Shown piece by piece: positions 31,694-41,302 of a DNA stretch of 64,000 nucleotides. Each line of letters starts with the position of its first letter. Position 1 is the stretch's first letter. Under the pieces are notes generated by a model that did not search any database, had not been told where the DNA came from, and was given only the letters and a program-made list of their open reading frames with translations. The DNA comes from Bradyrhizobium sp. Rc3b. Its GTDB lineage: Bacteria > Pseudomonadota > Alphaproteobacteria > Rhizobiales > Xanthobacteraceae. The stretch is from positions 124,001-188,000 of the forward strand of contig NZ_FOUS01000011.1 of the NCBI RefSeq assembly GCF_900114915.1, given 5' to 3'. The translations under genes and the position numbers were made by a program.

Positions 31694-32596
31694 CTAGCGC
31701 TTAGCTCGCTTTTTCGTGACCTTTTTTGCGGCCTTTCTGGCACCCTTTTTGACAGCTTTCTTGGCGGTCTTTTGGGCTGCCTTTTTCGTCGCTTTCTTGA
31801 CGGTCTTCCCAGCGGCCTTCTTGCCGGCTTTCTTGGCCGTCTTCTTGGGACCCCTCACCGCCGTCTTGGCGGCCTTTTTGGCCGATTTGGCGGGTTTTTT
31901 GGTCGTTTTGGCCGGTTTTTGGGCTGTTTTCCTGGCCGTCTTGCTCGCCTTGGCCTTCTTGGCCGGGCCCGCCTTGGCTGCGCTTTTGGCGTGGGTCTTG
32001 GGCTCGACCGCCCCCAGCGCCAGGAGCTGGCGATGGATGGCGCGGGTGACCTCGTCGATGGCCATCATACCGTCGATGGTCGAGAGCTTCCGCCGCTCGG
32101 AATAGTAGTGAATCAGCGGTTCCGTCTGGTTGCGGTAATTGGCTAACCGCTTGGTCAGAACCTCCGGGGTGTCGTCGAGTCGGACCTCCTCCCCGCGCTC
32201 ACGCATCTGGGCGACGCGGGTCTCGACACGGTTCAGGAGCGCGCTCTCGTTGACGCGGAGCTCGATCACGGCGTCGAGCTTGAGGTGCTTGTGCTTGAGC
32301 AACTCGTCCAGCGCCTCGGCCTGCGGCACGGTGCGCGGGAAACCGTCGAGGATGAAGCCGTTGCGGGCATCCGGCTGGTCGATCCGATCCGAGATGATTC
32401 CGACCACGACCTCGTCGGGCACGAGAGCACCGCTGGCCATGATCTCCTTGGCCTTCAGCCCGACTGGCGTACCGGCCGCAACCGCGGCACGCAGCATCTC
32501 GCCGGTCGAGAGCTGGACGATGCCATAACGCTGCACCAAGAGCTGCGCCTGGGTCCCCTTGCCCGACCCCGGCGGTCCCAGAAGTATAATTCTCAT
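31694..32596 (-). CDS. adk: Adenylate kinase with long Lys/Ala-rich C-terminal extension
   Basis: A 300-residue protein. Residues 1-195 are a complete short-LID adenylate kinase (AMP + ATP to 2 ADP), with P-loop GPPGSGKGT (8-16), AMP-binding LSTGEMLR and DGFPRT (84-89), and a LID without zinc cysteines. The remaining ~100 residues are a low-complexity basic tail of Lys, Ala, Thr and Pro (for example KKAGKKAAGKTVKKATKKAA). This resembles the C-terminal domain of histone H1 and predicts nucleic-acid binding. Usual adenylate kinases end near residue 215. The ATG overlaps the stop of the second SecY-like gene (ATGA). Confidence 0.95.
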   Translation of the reverse strand: MRIILLGPPGSGKGTQAQLLVQRYGIVQLSTGEMLRAAVAAGTPVGLKAKEIMASGALVPDEVVVGIISDRIDQPDARNGFILDGFPRTVPQAEALDELLKHKHLKLDAVIELRVNESALLNRVETRVAQMRERGEEVRLDDTPEVLTKRLANYRNQTEPLIHYYSERRKLSTIDGMMAIDEVTRAIHRQLLALGAVEPKTHAKSAAKAGPAKKAKASKTARKTAQKPAKTTKKPAKSAKKAAKTAVRGPKKTAKKAGKKAAGKTVKKATKKAAQKTAKKAVKKGARKAAKKVTKKRAKR

Positions 32597-33798
32597 CGGC
32601 GTACGCCCCCCGGATTGGTGAGCGATACCTCGCGCACCTGTGTTTGAAGATCGAGAATAGTGCAAACCACAATCAGCGCCGCACCACCACCCATTTTATA
32701 AACTAGCGCATTCCCGTAGGCCAAGAACACCTCGGGAATCAACGAAAGCGCAGTCAGGTAGCTGGCGCCGATCACGGTGGTCAGCGACACCACGCGGTCG
32801 AGATAGCTAGCTGTTGCCTCGCCCGGCGTGACGCCGGGAATCACGCCGCCCTGCCGGGCAAGCGATTCGGCGGCATGATCGGGATCGATGACAAAGGCCG
32901 TGTAGACGAAGGCGAGCGCGAATACCGCGATCGATCCGAAAACGATGTGAGCCTTCTCGCCGAAGTGAAGATGCGCGCTGATGGTTTCGACCCAGGATCC
33001 GTCATCGGCACCGAAGATGAAGCCGGCAAAAATCACTGGCAGCGAGATCGCCCAGGGCGCGACGGTCGCGGGCAACAGGTAACCGGCGCTGTTGATCTTG
33101 AGCGGCAGCACCGCCGAACGCGAAGGCAGCGAGCGCTCCCCGACGCGGCGCGCGGCAAACTGCACCGGAAGGTTACGCCGCGCGCGCTCGACGAAGACGA
33201 TCAGCGCGACCACCACGATCAGGAAGACCGCGTTGCTCGCCAGAACATTGCCGGAGATCGCTCCTCGTCGCAGCTGGGTGAGGAGGGTCGCAACATCGGA
33301 CGGCAGCGAAGCCACGATGCTGACGGTTAGGACGAGCGCGAGGCCATTGCCGATTCCGCGACGCGTGATCTGCTCACTGAGCCAGATCAGAACGAACACG
33401 CCGCCGACGAGCGAGACCGTGGCGCTCAAGACGAACCAGTCGCCGGGATGGACGACAAGTCCCGGCATTTGCCGCATGGTCGAGGCGATGCCAAAGGCCT
33501 GAAACGTAGCAAGGAGCAGCGTCAGGATCAGGGTGATACGCGCCAGCTTGCGCCGACCGGCCTCGCCCGATCGTTCGAGCGCCCTCAGCCTTCGCCACAC
33601 CACAGCGACGAGCTGAACAAGAATTGCGGCAGTCAGATAAGGAAACAGGGACAGCGAGAAGATCGAAAGCGGGGCGATCTTGTTTGCCGCGAACCCGCCA
33701 TGCACCGCGACACCCGCGACCGGAATCTGGGTGCCGAGCCTGAAGAGGAGCAGCGCGCCGATCGTGAAAGCGATTCGGCGCGCGAGCTCCCTGCTCAT
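32593..33798 (-). CDS. Second SecY-family protein, divergent and plug-less, tandem to secY
   Basis: A 401-residue SecY homologue, ten hydrophobic helices, without frameshifts. It aligns with the adjacent SecY along its length: RRIAFTIGALLLFRLGTQIP, FPYLTAAILVQLV, GEQIT-like SEQITRRGIGNGLAL, VERARRNLPVQF and IPGVTPGEATASYLD. Three functional features of SecY are missing. About 15 residues of the TM1-TM2a plug segment are absent (SecY GGILGMFNMFAGGGI; here only VHGGFAANKIAP). The C5-loop arginine of IPGIRPG (Arg357 in the neighbouring SecY) is Thr324. The C-terminal cytosolic tail is cut to about ten residues. The start and stop overlap secY and adk by 4 nt each. Its function is unknown. It may be an accessory or specialised translocon, or a regulator of SecY. 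Confidence 0.85.
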   Translation of the reverse strand: MSRELARRIAFTIGALLLFRLGTQIPVAGVAVHGGFAANKIAPLSIFSLSLFPYLTAAILVQLVAVVWRRLRALERSGEAGRRKLARITLILTLLLATFQAFGIASTMRQMPGLVVHPGDWFVLSATVSLVGGVFVLIWLSEQITRRGIGNGLALVLTVSIVASLPSDVATLLTQLRRGAISGNVLASNAVFLIVVVALIVFVERARRNLPVQFAARRVGERSLPSRSAVLPLKINSAGYLLPATVAPWAISLPVIFAGFIFGADDGSWVETISAHLHFGEKAHIVFGSIAVFALAFVYTAFVIDPDHAAESLARQGGVIPGVTPGEATASYLDRVVSLTTVIGASYLTALSLIPEVFLAYGNALVYKMGGGAALIVVCTILDLQTQVREVSLTNPGGVRR

Positions 33799-35126
33799 CT
33801 ACGGCGGCCGCGCAGCTTCGACTTGCGGATCAGGCCTTCATACTGGTGCGCCAGCAGATAGCCCTGAACCTGCGCCACCGTGTCCATGGTGACGCTGACC
33901 ACGATCAGCAGTGAGGTACCGCCGAAGTAGAACGGCACCGAGGCGTAGGAGATCAGGATCTCCGGGATCAAGCAGACGATCGCGAGATAAATCGCACCAA
34001 GCACGGTGATACGCGAGAGCACGTAGTCGATATATTCCGCAGTGCGCTCGCCGGGACGGATGCCCGGAATGAAACCGCCGTGCTTCTTCAGATTGTCCGC
34101 GGTCTCGGTCGGGTTGAACACGATCGCGGTGTAGAAGAAGGCGAAGAACACGATCAGCGCCAGGTACATGATCAGGAAGAGCGGACGACCGTGGCCGAGC
34201 TGGGTCGTAATCCACTGGAACCATTCCGGCCCGCTGCCCGCGTTGAAGTTCGCAACCGTCGTCGGCAGCAGCAGCAGCGAGGACGCAAAGATCGGCGGGA
34301 TCACGCCTGAGGTGTTGAGCTTGAGCGGCAGATGCGAGGACTGGCCCTCGAACATCTTGTTGCCGACCTGGCGCTTCGGATACTGGATCAGGAGACGGCG
34401 CTGCGCCCGCTCCATGAACACGATGAAGGCAATCACGGCGACCGCCATGATGATGACGACCAGGATCAGGCCGGTCGACATCGCGCCCTGACGGCCGAGC
34501 TCGAGCATGTTGGCGAGCGCGGCGGGCAGCTCGGCGACGATACCGGCGAGAATGATCAGCGAGATGCCGTTGCCGATGCCGCGCGAGGTGATCTGCTCGC
34601 CCAGCCACATCAGGAACATGGTGCCGCCGGTCAGCGTGATCGCGGTGGACAGGCGGAAGAACAGGCCGGGGTCGCTGACGACGTTGCCGGCGCCCTCTAG
34701 GCCTACCGCGATGCCGTAGGACTGGAACGCGGCCAGGATCACCGTGAGATAGCGGGTGTACTGGTTCAGCAGCTTGCGGCCGGACTCGCCTTCCTTCTTC
34801 AGCGCCTCGAGTTGCGGCGAGACGGTGGTGAGGAGCTGGATGATGATCGAGGCCGAGATATACGGCATGATGTTCAGCGCGAAGATCGCCATGCGGTGGA
34901 TGCCGCCGCCGGCGAACATGTTGAACATGCCGAGGATGCCGCCCGCCTGCGAGCGGAACACCTGCTCCCAGATATTGGGATCGATGCCGGGGAGCGGGAT
35001 GTAGGTCCCGAGCCGATAAACGAGCAGCGCACCCAGGGTGAACCAGATGCGCTTCTTCAGTTCGTCAGCCTTGGCAAACGCACCGAAATTGAGATTGGCT
35101 GCCAGTTGTTCCGCTGCAGAGGCCAT
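33795..35126 (-). CDS. secY: Preprotein translocase subunit SecY
   Basis: A 443-residue canonical SecY, the channel subunit of the SecYEG translocon, with ten transmembrane helices. The plug segment (62-76, GGILGMFNMFAGGGI), pore-ring helices (MPYISASIIIQLL), and the essential C5 motif IPGIRPG with Arg357 (the E. coli position) are all present. So is the C-terminal tail HQYEGLIRKSKLRGRRR. It follows rplO by 150 bp and overlaps the second SecY-like gene by 4 nt. Confidence 0.98.
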   Translation of the reverse strand: MASAAEQLAANLNFGAFAKADELKKRIWFTLGALLVYRLGTYIPLPGIDPNIWEQVFRSQAGGILGMFNMFAGGGIHRMAIFALNIMPYISASIIIQLLTTVSPQLEALKKEGESGRKLLNQYTRYLTVILAAFQSYGIAVGLEGAGNVVSDPGLFFRLSTAITLTGGTMFLMWLGEQITSRGIGNGISLIILAGIVAELPAALANMLELGRQGAMSTGLILVVIIMAVAVIAFIVFMERAQRRLLIQYPKRQVGNKMFEGQSSHLPLKLNTSGVIPPIFASSLLLLPTTVANFNAGSGPEWFQWITTQLGHGRPLFLIMYLALIVFFAFFYTAIVFNPTETADNLKKHGGFIPGIRPGERTAEYIDYVLSRITVLGAIYLAIVCLIPEILISYASVPFYFGGTSLLIVVSVTMDTVAQVQGYLLAHQYEGLIRKSKLRGRRR

Positions 35127-35276
35127 CTTGGACTTTCTCCCGCCGCCTATTGCGCCGTCATGCCCGCGGCCGGGCTACATTATACCGGACACCGGACATT
35201 ATCTGGGGCTCGGCTTCGATAAGTCCACGTCCCGCACGCGTAAAGGCCCGCTAGCCGCGGGCCAATGACGCAGTTG

Positions 35277-35762
35277 TTACGCCGCCTCGCCTTCTTCCTT
35301 GGCAGGGGCGAGGATCTTCACCGAGCCGCCGGCCTTCTCGACCGCGGCGATCGCGGTCTTGGTGGCGCCGTGGACTTCGATGTTGAGCTTGGACTTGAGC
35401 TCGCCACGGCCGAGCAGCCGCAGGCCGGCCTTGGCGCGGCGCAGCACGCCGCCCTTCACCAGGGCCTCGACGTTCACGACGCTGCCGGCGTCGATCTTCT
35501 TGGCGTCGACCGCTTCCTGGAGCCGGTCGAGATTGATCTCGGCGAACTCGACACGGAAGATGTTGTTGAAGCCGCGCTTGGGCAGACGGCGATGCATCGG
35601 CATCTGGCCGCCTTCGAAACCCTTGATGCGCACGCCGGAACGCGCGGTCTGACCCTTGCCGCCGCGGCCGGATTGCTTGCCCTTGCCCGAACCGATGCCA
35701 CGGCCGACGCGCATGCGCTTCTTGCGCGAGCCGGCGTTGTCGGCGATATCGCTGAGCTTCAT
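35277..35762 (-). CDS. rplO: 50S ribosomal protein L15
   Basis: A 161-residue L15. The conserved N-terminal MKLSDIADNAGSRKKRMRVG and the glycine/basic loop RGIGSGKGKQSGRGGKGQTA that penetrates 23S rRNA are intact, and the C-terminal globular part is typical. It lies 15 bp downstream of rpmD. A short hairpin in the 150-bp gap to secY could modulate secY expression. Confidence 0.98.
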   Translation of the reverse strand: MKLSDIADNAGSRKKRMRVGRGIGSGKGKQSGRGGKGQTARSGVRIKGFEGGQMPMHRRLPKRGFNNIFRVEFAEINLDRLQEAVDAKKIDAGSVVNVEALVKGGVLRRAKAGLRLLGRGELKSKLNIEVHGATKTAIAAVEKAGGSVKILAPAKEEGEAA

Positions 35763-35777
35763 CGCCCTTCTCCTTAT

Positions 35778-35972
35778 TTACTTCTCGTCGACGATGCGGA
35801 CGAGATGGTGAACCTTCTCGATCATGCCACGGACCGCCGGGGTGTCCTGCAGTTCGCTGGTGCGACCGATCTTGTTGAGCTTGAGCCCGATCAGCGTCGA
35901 GCGCTGCGAGTGATGGCGGCGGATCGCGCTGCCGGTCTGCTCGAGCTTGATCGTCTTGCTGGCCTTGGCCAT
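35778..35972 (-). CDS. rpmD: 50S ribosomal protein L30
   Basis: A 64-residue L30 with the typical pattern IKLEQTGSAIRRHHSQRSTL, IGLKLNKIGRTSEL and the C-terminal GMIEKVHHLVRIVDEK. It is the usual small spc-operon protein on the 50S surface near 5S rRNA, between rpsE and rplO with short spacers (23 and 15 bp). Confidence 0.97.
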   Translation of the reverse strand: MAKASKTIKLEQTGSAIRRHHSQRSTLIGLKLNKIGRTSELQDTPAVRGMIEKVHHLVRIVDEK

Positions 35973-35995
35973 GGGAGTCTACTCCAGAGCTTCCG

Positions 35996-36592
35996 TTAGT
36001 CGGCGGCCGCCTCGGCATCACCACCGATACGGCGGGACTGCAGAGTGGACACCTTGATGTTGCGGCGGGCTGCGACCGAACGCGGCGAATCCTGATGCTT
36101 CAGCGCGTCGAAGGTCGCGCGAACCATGTTGTAGGGGTTCGACGAGCCGATCGACTTGGCGACCACGTCCTGGACGCCGAGCGTCTCGAACACGGCACGC
36201 ATCGGGCCGCCGGCGATGATGCCGGTACCGGCGGGAGCTGCACGCAGGTAGACACGGCCCGCGCCATGACGGCCGGCGATGTCGTGATGGAGCGTGCGGC
36301 CCTCGCGCAGCGAGACGCGGGTCAGGTTGCGCTTGGCGGACTCGGTGGCCTTGCGGATCGCTTCCGGCACTTCGCGCGCCTTGCCGTGACCGAAGCCGGC
36401 GCGGCCCTTCTGGTCGCCGATCACGACCAGCGCTGCGAAACCGAAGCGCTTGCCGCCCTTGACGACCTTGGCCACGCGGTTGATGTGGACGAGCTTGTCG
36501 ACGAACTCGCTGTCGCGCTCCTCGCGCTCCCTGCGTTCACGTCCGCCGCCGCCGCGTTGATCGCGTCCACCACGTTGTTCGCGTTCTGCCAT
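35996..36592 (-). CDS. rpsE: 30S ribosomal protein S5
   Basis: A 198-residue S5, part of the mRNA entry site and translational fidelity centre. The N-terminal dsRNA-binding-like domain (DKLVHINRVAKVVKGGKRFG, ALVVIGDQKGRAGFGHGKA) and C-terminal domain (PAGTGIIAGGPMRAVFETLG) are complete. The first 27 residues are an Arg/Gly/Glu-rich low-complexity extension (REQRGGRDQRGGGGRE), common in alphaproteobacteria. Confidence 0.98.
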   Translation of the reverse strand: MAEREQRGGRDQRGGGGRERREREERDSEFVDKLVHINRVAKVVKGGKRFGFAALVVIGDQKGRAGFGHGKAREVPEAIRKATESAKRNLTRVSLREGRTLHHDIAGRHGAGRVYLRAAPAGTGIIAGGPMRAVFETLGVQDVVAKSIGSSNPYNMVRATFDALKHQDSPRSVAARRNIKVSTLQSRRIGGDAEAAAD

Positions 36593-36636
36593 TTTTCCAA
36601 TCCTTCAGAGGCTTGCGCCTCAATCCTCAAATTCTG

Positions 36637-36999
36637 TTAGAAGCTCAGCCCGCTCTCACGCGCCGCGTCGGCAAGAGCCTTGACGCGCCCGTGGTAGAGG
36701 TAGCTGCCGCGATCGAACACGACTTCCTTGACGCCCTTCTCGGCGGCGCGCTCGGCCAGCAGCTTGCCGACCGCCTTCGCTGCATCGATGTCGGCGCCGG
36801 TCTTGCCGCCGTCGCGCATCGACTTCTCGAGCGACGAGGCAGAGGCCAGCGTCTCGCCCTTGAGGTCGTCGATGACCTGGGCGTAGATGTGCTTGGACGA
36901 GCGGAACACCGACAGACGCGGACGACCACCACCGGAGCGGCGCAGCTTCAGCCGCACACTCCGCTTGCGCCGGGCATTGGTAACCTTGGCTTTGGACAT
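36637..36999 (-). CDS. rplR: 50S ribosomal protein L18
   Basis: A 120-residue L18, the 5S rRNA-binding protein of the central protuberance. Typical segments are RRKRSVRLKLRRSGGGRPRL, SVFRSSKHIYAQVIDD and the C-terminal VFDRGSYLYHGRVKALADAA. Spacing to rplF (11 bp) and rpsE (44 bp) shows the normal spc order. Confidence 0.98.
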   Translation of the reverse strand: MSKAKVTNARRKRSVRLKLRRSGGGRPRLSVFRSSKHIYAQVIDDLKGETLASASSLEKSMRDGGKTGADIDAAKAVGKLLAERAAEKGVKEVVFDRGSYLYHGRVKALADAARESGLSF

Positions 37000-37010
37000 G
37001 ACCGGCTCCG

Positions 37011-37544
37011 TTACTTCTTCTTGCCTTCCTTGCGGAAGATGAATTCGCCAACATACTTCACGCCCTTGCCCTTGTAGGGCTCCGGCGGGCGATAACCGCG
37101 GATCTCGGCCGCAACCTGGCCGACGCGCTGGATGTCGCTGCCCGCCACCGTGATCTCGGTCGGCTTCGGCACGGTGATCGTGATCCCCTCGGGGATCGTG
37201 TAGATCACGTCGTGGCTGTAGCCGAGCGCGAGCTGCAGGTTCTTGCCCTGCATCGCGGCGCGGTAACCGACGCCGGTGATCTCGAGCTTCTTCTCGAAGC
37301 CCTTGGTGACGCCTTCGACCAGATTCGCGACCTGGGCGCGAGCGGTACCATAGAGCGCGCGCGCGCGATTGGTCTCGAGCCGCGGCTTGACCTTGATCTG
37401 GCCGCTCTCGAGCTTCACCTCGACGTCGTCATGAACGACGAACTGAAGCTGGCCCTTCGGCCCCTTCATCTTGACGGTCTGCCCATCGACGGTCGCGGTA
37501 ACACCCGACGGCACCGCCACAGGCCTTTTGCCAACACGTGACAT
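37011..37544 (-). CDS. rplF: 50S ribosomal protein L6
   Basis: A 177-residue L6 with two homologous beta-sheet domains and the C-terminal rRNA-binding motif GYRPPEPYKGKGVKYVGEFI. It binds near the sarcin-ricin loop and supports factor binding. Spacing of 16 bp to rpsH is typical of the spc operon. The Lys-rich C-terminus RKEGKKK is complete. Confidence 0.98.
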   Translation of the reverse strand: MSRVGKRPVAVPSGVTATVDGQTVKMKGPKGQLQFVVHDDVEVKLESGQIKVKPRLETNRARALYGTARAQVANLVEGVTKGFEKKLEITGVGYRAAMQGKNLQLALGYSHDVIYTIPEGITITVPKPTEITVAGSDIQRVGQVAAEIRGYRPPEPYKGKGVKYVGEFIFRKEGKKK

Positions 37545-37560
37545 GGATCAAAAATCCTTC

Positions 37561-37959
37561 TCAGAACACCGTGAAGAGGACTTCACCGCCCACATTCGCG
37601 TCGCGCGCGCTGTGGTCGGCCATGATCCCCTTCGGCGTCGACAACACCGAAATGCCGAGCCCGTTGTTGACCCGCGGCAGGTTCTTCACCGAGGCGTAGA
37701 CGCGACGCCCGGGCTTGGAAACACGTTCGATCTCGCGGATGACGGGCTCGCCGTCGAAATACTTCAGCTCGATCTCGATCTCGCTGCGGCCCGAGGAATG
37801 CTCGAGCGTGGCGTAACCGCGGATGTAGCCCTCGGACTTGAGGACCTCGAGCACGTTCTCGCGCATCTTCGAGCCAGGCGTGGAGACCTTGGTCTTGGAG
37901 CGCATCTGCGCGTTGCGGATACGGGTGATCAGATCGCTGATTGGATCGTGCGTAGACAT
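37561..37959 (-). CDS. rpsH: 30S ribosomal protein S8
   Basis: A 132-residue S8, a primary 16S rRNA binder. In E. coli this protein represses translation of the spc operon. Conserved N-terminus DPISDLITRIRNAQMRSKTK and C-terminal motif (NNGLGISVLSTPKGIMADHS, then GGEVLFTVF) are intact. It lies 14 bp after rpsN. Confidence 0.98.
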   Translation of the reverse strand: MSTHDPISDLITRIRNAQMRSKTKVSTPGSKMRENVLEVLKSEGYIRGYATLEHSSGRSEIEIELKYFDGEPVIREIERVSKPGRRVYASVKNLPRVNNGLGISVLSTPKGIMADHSARDANVGGEVLFTVF

Positions 37960-37973
37960 CTAAACGACCCTCC

Positions 37974-38279
37974 TTACCAGCTGGACTTCACGAGGCCCGG
38001 GACCATGCCCTTGGAGCCAAGTTCGCGCAGCGCGATACGGGACAGCTTGCTCTTGCGGTAGTTCGAGCGCGGGCGACCCGACAGCTCGCAACGCAGGCGG
38101 ATGCGGGTTGCCGACGAGTTGCGCGGCATTTCCGCCAGCTTCAACGTCGCAGCGAAACGCTCCTCCATCGGCAGCTTCTTGTCGGCGATGATCGCCTTCA
38201 ACCGCTCGCGCTTGGCGGCGGCGTTCTTCACCATCCGCTTGCGCCGGTTGTTCTTCTCGACTGAACTCTTCTTTGCCAT
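37974..38279 (-). CDS. rpsN: 30S ribosomal protein S14
   Basis: A 101-residue S14 of the long, zinc-free type. The four cysteines of the short zinc form are absent. Typical motifs are KKSSVEKNNRRKRMVKNAAA and RIRLRCELSGRPRSNYRKSK. It assembles late into the 30S head. The order rplE-rpsN-rpsH is standard. Confidence 0.98.
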   Translation of the reverse strand: MAKKSSVEKNNRRKRMVKNAAAKRERLKAIIADKKLPMEERFAATLKLAEMPRNSSATRIRLRCELSGRPRSNYRKSKLSRIALRELGSKGMVPGLVKSSW

Positions 38280-38325
38280 GCTTGGCTCCTGGGTATCCGC
38301 GTTTGAGAGGCTTTAGGTCAGCGTC

Positions 38326-38875
<550 letters not shown>

Positions 38876-38883
<8 letters not shown>

Positions 38884-39190
38884 CGATCTCAGCTCCCGAG
38901 CTCTTGGCGATGCGGACCTTCTTGCCGTCCGCCAGAATCTTGAATCCGACGCGGGTCGGCTTTCCGTCCTTGCCGACATACGCGATGTTGGACAGTTGGA
39001 TCGGCGACTCCTTCGAGATGATGCCGCCCTCCTGGGCCTGCGTCTGCTTCTGGTGACGCTTGACCATGTTGATGCCGCGCACCAGCGCCGTGCCGGCGTC
39101 GGGACGCACTTCGAACACTTCGCCGGTACGGCCCTTGTCGCGGCCGGTCAGCACGACGACCTTGTCGCCCTTGCGGATCTTGGCAGCCAT
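38876..39190 (-). CDS. rplX: 50S ribosomal protein L24
   Basis: A 104-residue L24 with the KOW motif (KIRKGDKVVVLTGRDKGRTG), an early 50S assembly initiator near the exit tunnel. The C-terminal RVGFKILADGKKVRIAKSSG is typical. Its ATG shares a base with the rplN stop (TGATG), and its own stop overlaps rplE, so three genes are translationally linked. Confidence 0.98.
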
Positions 39191-39558
39191 CACAGCACCT
39201 CCGGCGCGAGCGAGATGATCTTCATGTGGTTCTTCGCGCGCAGCTCGCGCGGCACGGGCCCGAAGATACGGGTGCCGACCGGCTCGGACTGGTTGTTGAT
39301 CAGAACGGCGGCGTTGCGGTCGAAGCGGATGACCGAACCGTCGGCGCGGCGGATGTCCTTGCGGACGCGCACCACGACGGCCTTCATCACGTCGCCCTTC
39401 TTCACCTTGCCACGCGGAATTGCTTCCTTGATCGAAACGACGATGATGTCGCCGATCGTGGCGTAGCGGCGCTTGGAGCCCCCGAGCACCTTGATACACA
39501 TGACACGGCGTGCGCCAGAATTGTCGGCCACGTCGAGGTTGGTCTGCATCTGAATCAT
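39190..39558 (-). CDS. rplN: 50S ribosomal protein L14
   Basis: A 122-residue L14 at the subunit interface. The sequence MIQMQTNLDVADNSGARRVM and the C-terminal FGPVPRELRAKNHMKIISLA are conserved, with the usual length. A longer upstream open frame is rejected since the family always begins MIQ. Confidence 0.98.
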   Translation of the reverse strand: MIQMQTNLDVADNSGARRVMCIKVLGGSKRRYATIGDIIVVSIKEAIPRGKVKKGDVMKAVVVRVRKDIRRADGSVIRFDRNAAVLINNQSEPVGTRIFGPVPRELRAKNHMKIISLAPEVL

Positions 39559-39641
39559 TGATGCACCTCGTCCTCTTCTCTTTGCGCCAGCCCAGCCGGC
39601 GCTCAACATTTCCCTGAAGTCAGTCGGCTAAAGCCAACAGA

Positions 39642-39890
39642 TCAGGCGCTTTTCTTGTGTTCGCCCCGGATCACGACCCAGCGCTTCAACTTCGAAATCG
39701 GCTTCGATTCCTCGATCCACACCATGTCGCCCGGCTTGAACTCGTTGCTCTCGTCGTGCGCGTGGTAGTTCTTCGAACGGCGGATCGTCTTCTTGTAGAT
39801 CGGGTGCGTGAAGCGGCGATCAACGCGCACCACGATGGTCTTGGCTTGCTTGTCGCTGACGACCACGCCCTGCAAAGTACGTTTCGGCAT
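39642..39890 (-). CDS. rpsQ: 30S ribosomal protein S17
   Basis: An 82-residue S17, an OB-fold protein that binds 16S rRNA early in assembly. MPKRTLQGVVVSDKQAKTIV, HPIYKKTIRRSKNYHAHDES and GDMVWIEESKPISKLKRWVV are conserved. It begins 13 bp downstream of rpmC. Confidence 0.98.
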   Translation of the reverse strand: MPKRTLQGVVVSDKQAKTIVVRVDRRFTHPIYKKTIRRSKNYHAHDESNEFKPGDMVWIEESKPISKLKRWVVIRGEHKKSA

Positions 39891-39903
39891 CTTCGTAAGC
39901 CTC

Positions 39904-40110
39904 TTACTTCTTCTTCGCGCGCGTCTGCGCGGCGACGGTCTTGATCCGGGCGATGTCACGGCGGGCCTCGCGCAGGCGCGAGGTGTTCTCGAGCTGCCCG
40001 GTGGCGCGCTGGAAGCGCAGGTTGAAGCGCTCCTTCTTCAGGTTCAGGACGGCATCGTCCTGCTGGTCGGGGCTCATCGCGCGGATGTCTTCGATCTTCA
40101 TCTGGGCCAT
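39904..40110 (-). CDS. rpmC: 50S ribosomal protein L29
   Basis: A 68-residue L29, two antiparallel helices at the tunnel exit where trigger factor and SRP dock. Core: KIEDIRAMSPDQQDDAVLNL and LRFQRATGQLENTSRLREAR. The ATG at 40110 is chosen because GGAG lies 8 nt upstream. An ATG two codons earlier (40116), overlapping the rplP stop, is only 2 nt from it. Confidence 0.95.
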   Translation of the reverse strand: MAQMKIEDIRAMSPDQQDDAVLNLKKERFNLRFQRATGQLENTSRLREARRDIARIKTVAAQTRAKKK

Positions 40111-40115
40111 GGCCA

Positions 40116-40529
40116 TTACTCCGCAATGCGCTCGACGAAGCGCGTCTTGATCGGCAGCTTGGCGGCCGCCAGGGTCAGCGCCTCACGCGCCGTCTGGGTG
40201 TTGACGCCGTCGATCTCGAACAGCACCCGGCCCGGCTTCACGCGCGCGACCCACAATTCCGGCGAACCCTTGCCGGAGCCCATGCGGACTTCGGCCGGCT
40301 TCTTCGACACCGGAACGTCGGGGAACACGCGGATCCAGACGCGGCCGGCGCGCTTCATGTGGCGGGTCAGCGCGCGGCGAGCGGCTTCGATCTGGCGCGC
40401 GGTGACCCGCTCAGGCTCGGTCGCCTTCAGGCCGAACTGGCCGAACGCCAACGTCGCGCCCGAAGACGCAACGCCGTGGATGCGGCCCTTATGCGCCTTC
40501 CGGAACTTCGTTTTCTTAGGTTGCATCAT
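40116..40529 (-). CDS. rplP: 50S ribosomal protein L16
   Basis: A 137-residue L16 at the A-site side of the 50S, needed for peptidyl transferase function. Conserved: QPKKTKFRKAHKGRIHGVAS, MKRAGRVWIRVFPDVPVSKK and RMGSGKGSPELWVARVKPGR. It follows rpsC by 30 bp. Confidence 0.98.
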   Translation of the reverse strand: MMQPKKTKFRKAHKGRIHGVASSGATLAFGQFGLKATEPERVTARQIEAARRALTRHMKRAGRVWIRVFPDVPVSKKPAEVRMGSGKGSPELWVARVKPGRVLFEIDGVNTQTAREALTLAAAKLPIKTRFVERIAE

Positions 40530-40559
40530 GGCTTTAAGCCCTCAAATTCCTGTGCGGCT

Positions 40560-41285
<726 letters not shown>

Positions 41286-41302
41286 CGTGTTCTCCTGCGC
41301 CC

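Noticed and set aside
32593..33798. The second SecY-like gene as a pseudogene or assembly duplicate of secY
   Set aside because: It has no stop or frameshift over 401 codons, differs strongly in sequence from secY, keeps the membrane-helix pattern and is joined by precise 4-nt overlaps to both neighbours.
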